A stretch of DNA of 12,382 nucleotides from an uncultured Collinsella sp. (GTDB taxonomy: Bacteria; Actinomycetota; Coriobacteriia; Coriobacteriales; Coriobacteriaceae). The notes under the pieces are model-generated. The model was not told the origin of the DNA, ran no database searches, and saw only the letters and a list, made by a program, of their open reading frames with translations. Positions 7,352 through 12,382 of this stretch are shown here, piece by piece (within the stretch, counting starts at the first letter, position 1; each line of letters begins with the position of its first letter). The DNA is taken from contig CABQZS010000046.1 of NCBI GenBank assembly GCA_902468695.1, positions 1-12,382 on the forward strand. Reading direction: 5' to 3'. The position numbers were made by a program, and so were the translations under genes.

Positions 7352-9946
7352 CTAGTAGCGCGCCGAGCGCTGGGCGTTGCCCGGGTTGTAGCCCGCCCAG
7401 GCGGCGATGACGTCCGACTCAACGACGCTCGTTGCAATGTTGATAAAGCTGCCGCCGCGGGGCAGGTCGGTATGGAAGTCTTCGAGCAGGTTGGGCTGGA
7501 ACCTAAAGTCCTCAAAGTTGATGGTGTTGGGGTTGTAGAGCTGACAAGTACCATCCTCGGTAGAGATCGGGCCAACCATGTAAACGGTCTTGTGCTCTAC
7601 GACCTCGGTATCGTCGACGTCGATCACCTCTCCGCGATCGTGCGCGGCAGCGGCGTGCTCCATGAGCTCGAGGAATCGGTCCGCTTCGGCGCTGCAGAGT
7701 ACGCAGCGCGAGAAGAGTACCGTAAGGGCATAGCCCGTTTTACGACCCAGTTTTTCTCGTAGCTCGCTAAAGCGCTGTGACTGTTCTGGGGTCATGCGCG
7801 TCTTGGACGGCGCGGTCTGCTTGAGTCCGCACGTCTTAAGGAACATCGCGTTGGCCTTGCGCAGGGCGCTCATAGCGGCAGAGTCGCTCTTTGCCGCAGA
7901 GACGTCGATGCGTCCTCCCTCGGGAATCTGCTTATAGCGAGAGAAGCCCTTCTCGCCCTCGACGGGCATCCAGTACGTAATGACGTCATTTTCCACTACG
8001 CTAAAGCGGCACGTAAAGGGCGCGCCGATTGCCGGTGCCTCGCCGTAGAACTTTACGCGTACGGCTTGGTCGGTGTCCGCCATCCACATCATAAAGCGAT
8101 GGCTATTGTCGTCGTCATGGCTCCGGAGCTTTGCAATAAGGTAGCAAACCGAGTCGCAACGGCTTTCGAGCGCGGCGCCTCTTCCGGTGGCAATGGCGCT
8201 TATACCTTGGGCATTGAGCTCGATATCGCGGTGCAGCGCGTTGAGCTCTTCGGATGTCAACAGGTCTTGGCCGAGAAGCCCCGCGACAAGCGCGCCGACT
8301 TCTATGTCGGTAGTAAGGGCGGCGTCGATAACCTTGCGGTGCGCCTGGTGGCTTGCATAAGCCGGCATAGGTTTGCGGCCTGTGGCAAATCCAAATGGGT
8401 CTCGGATCTGATCGCCGCCGCGATAGAGCGGCTCCAAAAAGAACATGTTCATGTCATTTTGCTTGCCCTGCTTTTGACCGTAGGCGTCGAGGGAGTTCCA
8501 GACATGCTTCTCTGCAATGGGGTTCATCCACAGGCTGATTTTCGATTTTTCTGCCGAGGGGGTCGAGGTGTTCTTTTTAGAGCTTGCGGCGGGACGAGAA
8601 GCCGGTTTCTGATATCCAGCGGGGAGAACTTGCTCGAGATCGAATTTTTTAAGCAGCCTAACGTAGACTCCGACCGATGCTTCTTCTGCCATTTCTGCCA
8701 TGACCGACTGCGAAGGGTCGTCGACAAAGGAGATGCGCGTTTTGCCATCATCGGAGACCGCCTGGCAATAGCCGCATCGAAGTGCAACGTAGCCTTCGTT
8801 GTCGCTGCCGCGGTCAAAGTACATCTGCTCTTTGCAGCCGAGTGTGCCAGGGACGAATGCGGTCGGGTTCGCTATGTCGGGGATCGTAATGGCAGCGCCG
8901 GTCGCGCGTTTAAGCTCATCGAAATACTCGACGTACAGCGGAATTTTGTAGTGCTGGGCTAGCGCCTCGAGAACGATGGCGTTGGGCACGGAGTGCGCCA
9001 CGCGATAACGCACGGAGTTATAGCCCCATTCGACATCGGTTGCATCATCGGGGATTCCATGGCCTGCCATGGTGGACAGGACTTCATCGGGTGAGTCAAA
9101 CGTACCGTCGGGTGTGCCGCAAATCGCCTGGAGCGAGAACCCGCCAAAGCACTTGTCGAGATCGTCGCGAATATACTCGCAGCAGTCATGATTGGGAAAG
9201 ACGATGCGAAACGTCATCGCGCCCATGGCCTGAGACATGTAGACGTTGCCCGATGCCTGGGCATCGGACTCTGCCTGGGCATCGGACTCTGCCCGGGGCT
9301 CCTCTTGGGCGCCAAACTGGTCCTTGAGAAAGTCGAAGTACAGGGACACGTTTCCGCGCTGCGCATACGAACGCATGATGGGGTCGGTGGTGTCCTCAAA
9401 GTACTTTTGGCTTCCGTCGGGCATGGACATGGTTCCCATGCCACAGCGGAACAGGGTGTCGGTGGCACCGTCGAACCCCTCCGGGAAATACACCCAGCAG
9501 CTCTTGTCGACCACGTTTGCAAACGAGACACTATCGCCCTGCGCATCGGCGATCACGGCGCCGGCGGCGATCTCATCGGCATCGGTGTACTCGTAGTAGA
9601 CGGGAACGCCGATCATCTTGGAGATAGTCTTGGCAACCTCCAGCGAGGGGATGCCGTTGTATTCGTACTGGAGCGAGTTGTAGCCCCAGACGACGTTGGT
9701 GACCTCTTCGCCGTCGGACCCGCAGGTTTCCAGGGCGGCATTGATGGCGTCGGTCGGATCCATGTGCTGGAAGTCCTCGTAATCGGGGATCACGGCAGCA
9801 AAGCAGAACTCGCCATAGTCTCGCTCCAGGGCAGCTTTGGCCTGCATGCAGATATCGTGGTTGGGAAACACGATGCGATTGACAATCTGGTTGATCGAGA
9901 TCCCTCGGTCGGTATCTTGAAGCAGATGCTCAAAAACCTCGTCCAT
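7352..9946 (-). CDS. Unrecognised large soluble protein with two diverged ~190-residue modules
   Basis: The protein has 864 residues from the ATG at 9946, which follows GAAGGA. An in-frame TTG at 10180 would add 78 residues but crosses the promoter region and is rejected. Two related modules at about 24-212 and 247-437 share RIVFPNHD (24 and 247), VxWGYNS (near 86 and 306), a PVYYEY / PLYVEY strand, FRCGMG / LRCGYC and a DDP-to-F(L/D)KxF ending. They are joined by a linker with a repeated ESDAQA hexapeptide (220-231). A third, unrelated region (about 470-864) includes GRGAALESRCDSVCYLIAKLR, a charged helix (SELREKLGRK) and a CVLC pair. No membrane segment, signal peptide or known catalytic motif was found. 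It is preceded by the same palindrome-type promoter as its neighbours, so I infer a shared task with them. Function unknown. Confidence 0.85.
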   Translation of the reverse strand: MDEVFEHLLQDTDRGISINQIVNRIVFPNHDICMQAKAALERDYGEFCFAAVIPDYEDFQHMDPTDAINAALETCGSDGEEVTNVVWGYNSLQYEYNGIPSLEVAKTISKMIGVPVYYEYTDADEIAAGAVIADAQGDSVSFANVVDKSCWVYFPEGFDGATDTLFRCGMGTMSMPDGSQKYFEDTTDPIMRSYAQRGNVSLYFDFLKDQFGAQEEPRAESDAQAESDAQASGNVYMSQAMGAMTFRIVFPNHDCCEYIRDDLDKCFGGFSLQAICGTPDGTFDSPDEVLSTMAGHGIPDDATDVEWGYNSVRYRVAHSVPNAIVLEALAQHYKIPLYVEYFDELKRATGAAITIPDIANPTAFVPGTLGCKEQMYFDRGSDNEGYVALRCGYCQAVSDDGKTRISFVDDPSQSVMAEMAEEASVGVYVRLLKKFDLEQVLPAGYQKPASRPAASSKKNTSTPSAEKSKISLWMNPIAEKHVWNSLDAYGQKQGKQNDMNMFFLEPLYRGGDQIRDPFGFATGRKPMPAYASHQAHRKVIDAALTTDIEVGALVAGLLGQDLLTSEELNALHRDIELNAQGISAIATGRGAALESRCDSVCYLIAKLRSHDDDNSHRFMMWMADTDQAVRVKFYGEAPAIGAPFTCRFSVVENDVITYWMPVEGEKGFSRYKQIPEGGRIDVSAAKSDSAAMSALRKANAMFLKTCGLKQTAPSKTRMTPEQSQRFSELREKLGRKTGYALTVLFSRCVLCSAEADRFLELMEHAAAAHDRGEVIDVDDTEVVEHKTVYMVGPISTEDGTCQLYNPNTINFEDFRFQPNLLEDFHTDLPRGGSFINIATSVVESDVIAAWAGYNPGNAQRSARY
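9255..9290 (-). repeat. Two 18-bp tandem repeats in the linker of the 864-aa gene
   Basis: GCCTGGGCATCGGACTCT occurs twice in a row (9255-9272 and 9273-9290) with a degenerate partial third copy after it. It encodes the hexapeptide ESDAQA between the two duplicated modules, so copy number can change without shifting the frame and would only alter linker length. Confidence 0.85.
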
Positions 9947-10016
9947 CGTTCCTTCTTTCGTATGCGGTGGAAGCCAACAATCCCGGGTTTTAGGGCTCGT
10001 GGCTTTGCTAGCTCGA

Positions 10017-10053
10017 ACGCTACCGCCCCGATGGGCAAGAACGTTGCGCAACA
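10017..10053 (-). promoter_or_regulatory. Promoter with palindromic operator for the 864-aa gene
   Basis: On the minus strand TGTTGCGCAACG (10053-10042) is followed by 19 bp and a weak -10-like TAGCGT (10022-10017), about 70 bp before ATG 9946. A second partial site, TTGCGCA, is centred 17 bp further upstream (10062-10068). The -10 is poor, but it sits at exactly the distance seen in the three sister promoters. Confidence 0.55.
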
Positions 10054-10131
10054 TCCGCGAGTGCGCAAATTGCAATGCGGAACGGTCTGTGCTGGGGCGT
10101 TTTGAGAGCGGATCCGTCTCGTTCCCGGCGA

Positions 10132-10168
10132 TGTTGCGCAACGTCTGCTCGGTATGGATTTCTACACT
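10132..10168 (+). promoter_or_regulatory. Promoter with palindromic operator for the 181-aa membrane protein gene
   Basis: TGTTGCGCAACG (10132-10143), then 19 bp, then the -10-like TACACT (10163-10168), about 45 bp before ATG 10213. It is divergent from the promoter of the 864-aa gene, the two palindromes being 90 bp apart centre to centre. No good -35 hexamer is seen. Confidence 0.65.
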
Positions 10169-10212
10169 TGAGTTGTCCAAAAGGGATTCGATTCTTGAAT
10201 GAGGGATGAACG

Positions 10213-10758
10213 ATGAGCAGGAACTCCTATTACGATGACGATATGTCTGAAGAGGACTACGAGCGGGTCATGGAGCATATGTACGAGCTTGAGTGCGAGC
10301 TCGAGGAGCCCCATGACGCGCGTACGGACCAGTTGATTCGCGAAGAGCTCGAGGACCTTTCGAGCGCTATGTTGTTTGAACCGGTGGTAAAAAACGGTGA
10401 GTACCTTGGTGAGCGCGACCATGTGCCCGGGTATTGGACGGATCGTCGCGATTTGGAGTCCGAGTCTTCAGGCGCTTCGAGCGATGTCGGCGAGGTGGAG
10501 AAGGATGAGCCGTTTGATTTGATTGGCTATCAGGGTTCTTCTTCGGGCGGTTCGGTGCTCGACATGTTTACTCCCATTTTAAGGAGTCGCGTGTTCTGGA
10601 TCTTCATTGCGTTTCTGGTGTTTATCGGCCTGCTCGACATGTTCTACGACAGTTTTATTGTTCCTTCGGGCTTCGCTATTAGCCGCATCAATTTCCAGGG
10701 CTTGGTGCTGCTGGCGATTGTCGTTGCATGCATTGCCCTGAGGCGTCGTCGTCGCTAG
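10213..10758 (+). CDS. Small acidic membrane protein with two C-terminal helices
   Basis: The protein has 181 residues, with ATG preceded by GAGGG (10201-10205). The first ~110 residues are soluble and very acidic (DDDMSEEDYERVMEHMYELE near the start, ELEDLSS at 45-51), then Ser/Gly-rich. Two hydrophobic helices follow at about 127-144 and 163-176, and the chain ends in five arginines (177-181), which should hold the C-terminus in the cytoplasm; both termini are then cytoplasmic. No family is recognised. It is transcribed away from the 864-aa gene under a matching palindrome promoter and is followed 96 bp later by the GNAT gene, which has its own copy of the same promoter. A role as a membrane partner or anchor for the co-regulated proteins is speculative. 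Confidence 0.85.
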   Translation: MSRNSYYDDDMSEEDYERVMEHMYELECELEEPHDARTDQLIREELEDLSSAMLFEPVVKNGEYLGERDHVPGYWTDRRDLESESSGASSDVGEVEKDEPFDLIGYQGSSSGGSVLDMFTPILRSRVFWIFIAFLVFIGLLDMFYDSFIVPSGFAISRINFQGLVLLAIVVACIALRRRRR

Positions 10759-10782
10759 CGACGGTATTGGCGCAACGGCCGA

Positions 10783-10819
10783 TGTTGCGCAACAGGTTAT
10801 CTGGACAGCGCCGTATGCT
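10783..10819 (+). promoter_or_regulatory. Promoter with palindromic operator for the GNAT gene
   Basis: The perfect palindrome TGTTGCGCAACA (10783-10794) is followed by 19 bp and TATGCT (10814-10819), about 35 bp before ATG 10855. A partial copy, GGCGCAAC (10769-10776), is centred 17 bp upstream. Together the copies could also form a 7-bp hairpin (GCGCAAC / GTTGCGC) in the transcript of the preceding gene, but no U-run follows, so terminator function is not supported. Confidence 0.65.
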
Positions 10820-10854
10820 TGGGTTGTCCTGAAAGCGAGAGAAAGGACAGGACA

Positions 10855-11403
10855 ATGGCTGAAGTTGAAGTAAGGGCTTTGGGTCCCGACGACGTCGACG
10901 ATATGGTCGATCTGGACGAGCAGTCGGGCTACGAGGTCTATGACGCGTGGGCGGACTATGTTGAGGACGAGGACGAGGAGAACTGTTACCTCTGGGGCGT
11001 CTTTGTCGATGATGGGCTGGTCGGTTTTTGCGTAACGGGCGGTGCAGATGACCCCGATCTGCCGGATGCCGTTACGGAGCACCCGCTCAACGAGTACACG
11101 TCGACGTTTTTGAGCCATGTGTATGTTGACCCCGACTACCGCGGTAACGGCTATGGCGCGCGCCTGGTGCACGACGCCCTGTTGGGATACTGGGAGAGCG
11201 AGGGCGAACAGCAGCCTACATTCCTGGATCTGAGCGAATATCTCTTTGACGATGCTGATGCGGATCCGATTAAGCTCGCGCAGCTGCTCATCGACTTCTT
11301 TGGCAAGAACGGGTTTGAGCCCATCCCCGATGATGAGCACGACATCACCTACACCTGCATGGTCTTGGATCCCAAGAACTTTAAGGACCCGGACGCAGAG
11401 TAG
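10855..11403 (+). CDS. GNAT family N-acetyltransferase
   Basis: The protein has 182 residues from ATG 10855, which follows AAAGGA at 7-nt spacing; an in-frame TTG at 10819 overlaps the proposed -10 element and is rejected. The acetyl-CoA-binding motif A is clear: strand STFLSHVYVDPDY (83-95) followed by R96-G-N-G99-Y-G101-A with helix ARLVHDALL. A motif-B-like FFGKNGFEP (148-156) closes the fold, and LWGVFVDDGLVGFCVTGG (47-63) is the central beta hairpin. Length is normal for the family. It is unusually acidic. The acceptor is unknown: GNAT proteins acetylate small amines, antibiotics, tRNAs or protein N-termini, and some act in toxin-antitoxin or resistance settings. The shared promoter links it with the 181-, 423- and 864-aa proteins. 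Downstream is a strong terminator. Confidence 0.9.
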   Translation: MAEVEVRALGPDDVDDMVDLDEQSGYEVYDAWADYVEDEDEENCYLWGVFVDDGLVGFCVTGGADDPDLPDAVTEHPLNEYTSTFLSHVYVDPDYRGNGYGARLVHDALLGYWESEGEQQPTFLDLSEYLFDDADADPIKLAQLLIDFFGKNGFEPIPDDEHDITYTCMVLDPKNFKDPDAE

Positions 11404-11447
11404 AGGCTGTGATCTGTTGGTTCAGCTTCCCTAGTTGACGTTTGACG

Positions 11448-11492
11448 GGACCGGACGTTCCAGTTGAGATGGCTGGACGTCCGGTCCTTTTT
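11448..11492 (+). terminator. Intrinsic terminator of the GNAT gene
   Basis: GGACCGGACGT (11448-11458) pairs with ACGTCCGGTCC (11477-11487) in an 11-bp stem with an 18-nt loop, part of which can extend the stem with a bulge; TTTTT follows at 11488-11492. It begins 44 bp after the GNAT stop. Confidence 0.88.
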
Positions 11493-11524
11493 GTTGCCTG
11501 TTGGGTTTGGTGATCGGCACGTTT

Positions 11525-11745
11525 ATCTCGATCTGTAACATCTGGCGGGGGATACGAGGTCTAGTTGTTACAGATCGAGATTGTTCCTCGACCGACAACT
11601 CAACTGTCTCAATCTGTAACATCTGGGGCTGGTTTTGCTCCGTAACTGTTACAGATTGAGACGTTTGTGAACCGTGCCGACCGTTTGTCTCGATCTGTAA
11701 CACGTAGAGGAAGATTTGCCCTGTAGATGTTACAGATCGAGACAA
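11525..11745. repeat. Array of six alternating inverted 16-bp repeats (three hairpin units, 81-bp period)
   Basis: Three units start at 11525, 11606 and 11687. Each has a 16-bp arm of the type GTCTCGATCTGTAACA, exactly 25 bp of unique sequence, and the perfect inverted copy (arms 11525-11540/11566-11581, 11606-11621/11647-11662, 11687-11702/11728-11743; the last extends to 18 bp, 11685-11745). Units are separated by exactly 24 bp. Repeats of alternating orientation therefore occur every 40 or 41 bp. Two positions differ between units, and in each case both arms change together. The array lies between the GNAT terminator and the helicase leader and has no U-run. A structured RNA, a multi-site protein-binding array or a REP/MITE-like mobile repeat are all possible. 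Confidence 0.9.
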
Positions 11746-12011
11746 TCTGCCCGGACCCGCTCCGCCTCGTCATCTGTGGTTTACGTGGGGGCATGCGAAG
11801 CACGGGTATACTAACCGGCGGCGAATCTGCTCCATCGCTTAGAGCTGCTGCGTCTGGACGGCGCGTGATAGGGCTGCCAAAGCGATCGCCAGCGTGCTGA
11901 GCAACGTCCTCTCTGTGCGCACCCGTTTTTGTATGTATTAGCGCACTACCACGCACGCCAGCGCGGCCGCATGCCGTGCCCATTGCGCGTGCAGATAAGG
12001 AACAACAACAT
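11746..12011 (+). other. Non-coding leader region of the DEAD-box helicase gene
   Basis: No convincing gene is seen here. The stretch holds the possible -10 at 11807 and the ribosome binding site AAGGAA (11997-12002), nine bases before ATG 12012. Long leaders are common before bacterial DEAD-box helicase genes, where they can carry cold-response or autoregulatory structure; that this one does so is inference. I identified no riboswitch class. Confidence 0.4.
11807..11812 (+). promoter_or_regulatory. Possible -10 element of the helicase gene
   Basis: TATACT at 11807-11812 is a good -10 hexamer, but no convincing -35 is seen at the usual distance. If it is used, the helicase transcript has a leader of about 190 nt. 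Confidence 0.3.
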
Positions 12012-12382
12012 ATGCGTAATTCTGTATCCGACGTCACCGACGCCGAGATCCTGGACGAGGCCCGCGAGGCCATGACCCAGGCTGCCTTCGATGCCGCCGA
12101 TGAGGCAAATGCTGCCCAGGCCGTCGAGTCCGCTACCGAGAGCCTGCCCGCCTTTAACGAGCTGGGGCTTTCGGACGAGATGCTTCGTGCTATTGAGAAC
12201 CTGGGCTACACGGCGCCCACGCCCGTTCAGGCCGGCTCCATCCCCGTGGTGCTCGAGGGTCGCGACCTGCTTGCCGCTGCTCAGACCGGCACCGGCAAGA
12301 CGGCCGCCTTCTTGCTGCCGACCATGAACAATCTGGAGCATATCGCTCCGCCCAAGCCCGTGCGTGAGCGCGGCGGCCGCAA
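12012..12382 (+). CDS. DEAD-box RNA helicase, N-terminal part (3' end outside window)
   Basis: ATG 12012 follows AAGGAA; 123 residues are visible before the window ends. After an acidic, alanine-rich extension of about 45 residues comes the Q motif (F48 and GYTAPTPVQ at 65-73, with the expected 17-residue gap) and then Walker A motif I, AQTGTGKT, at 90-97 followed by AAFLLP. These are diagnostic of ATP-dependent DEAD-box RNA helicases, which unwind short RNA duplexes in ribosome assembly, mRNA decay and cold adaptation. The DEAD and SAT motifs lie beyond the window. The GGR-type residues after position 115 suggest an Arg/Gly-containing insert between motifs I and Ia, seen in several actinobacterial members. 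Symbol not given because DeaD, RhlE and CshA types cannot be told apart from this part. Confidence 0.95.
   Translation, partial: MRNSVSDVTDAEILDEAREAMTQAAFDAADEANAAQAVESATESLPAFNELGLSDEMLRAIENLGYTAPTPVQAGSIPVVLEGRDLLAAAQTGTGKTAAFLLPTMNNLEHIAPPKPVRERGGR

Noticed and set aside
8066..8962. Plus-strand frame of 298 aa, and another at 9188-10105 of 305 aa
   Set aside because: Both are antisense to the 864-aa gene, whose internal duplication and codon use mark it as the real one. The plus-strand frames have no ribosome binding site and no recognisable domain.
9947..10180. Longer start of the 864-aa gene at TTG 10180 (942 aa)
   Set aside because: The extension would read through two copies of the palindrome and the proposed promoter, looks unlike the rest of the protein, and ATG 9946 has a GAAGGA site directly before it.
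10770..10790. Terminator after the 181-aa membrane protein gene
   Set aside because: GCGCAAC and GTTGCGC can pair, but no U-run follows, and both halves are copies of the operator motif found at other promoters, which explains the symmetry better.
10819..10854. Longer start of the GNAT gene at TTG 10819
   Set aside because: It overlaps the proposed -10 element, and the AAAGGA site fits ATG 10855, from which the GNAT fold begins normally.
10579..11340. Minus-strand frame of 253 aa
   Set aside because: It is antisense to the GNAT gene and to the membrane helices of the 181-aa gene, both well supported; it would also cross the GNAT promoter.
11525..11745. CRISPR array
   Set aside because: Repeats are only 16 bp, spacers 24-25 bp, orientation alternates strictly, and no cas genes are visible. 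CRISPR repeats are in one direction.
11525..11745. Integron attC sites
   Set aside because: The arms end in TGTAAC/GTTACA, which do not fit the attC core RYYYAAC/GTTRRRY, and no gene cassettes lie between units.
11431..12073. Two overlapping minus-strand reading frames (104 and 154 aa) across the repeat array
   Set aside because: The array period of 81 bp is divisible by three, so any frame free of stops in one unit stays open in the next, giving repeated MLQIET- or VSICN-like peptides. There is no ribosome binding site, and the stretch contains the GNAT terminator and the inverted repeats.

Overview
The window is about 12.4 kb of moderately high-GC bacterial DNA with strong Shine-Dalgarno sites and ATG, GTG or TTG starts. 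Base composition, overall style and an alanine/acid-rich DEAD-box helicase N-terminus fit an actinobacterium of the Coriobacteriia, most likely Collinsella or a relative. This is an inference from general look only; no taxonomic marker gene is present.

Layout. (1) 1-262: the 3' end of an unrecognised gene. (2) 284-2281: two tandem paralogous genes for single-pass membrane proteins with an EF-hand-like loop and a leucine-rich-repeat-like outer part, closed by a bidirectional terminator at 2331-2367 shared with the convergent gene. (3) 2378-7159, minus strand: a likely three-gene transcription unit. In transcription order it holds a 423-aa unrecognised protein with an internal duplication, a 798-aa membrane protein with TrkA/RCK-like Rossmann regions and a C-terminal RyR-like domain, and a TIR-DUF4357 protein. 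The last gene is clearly more AT-rich than its neighbours. (4) 7352-9946, minus strand: an 864-aa unrecognised protein with two diverged ~190-residue modules. (5) 10213-11403, plus strand: a small acidic two-helix membrane protein and a GNAT-type acetyltransferase, followed by a terminator. (6) 11404-12011: non-coding, with a regular array of six alternating inverted 16-bp repeats (three hairpin units, 81-bp period) and a long leader. (7) 12012 to the end: the start of a DEAD-box RNA helicase.

The strongest new signal is regulatory. Four promoters, before the 423-aa, 864-aa, 181-aa and GNAT genes, carry the same 12-bp near-perfect palindrome TGTTGCGCAACR exactly 19 bp upstream of a TANNNT -10 element. 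Two are on each strand. The geometry predicts one regulon that also takes in the RyR-like membrane protein and the TIR protein by read-through. A TIR enzyme of the NAD-hydrolysing type, a membrane protein with nucleotide-binding folds, two duplicated unknown proteins and an acetyltransferase under one operator make this a candidate undescribed stress- or phage-response module. Its function is inference.
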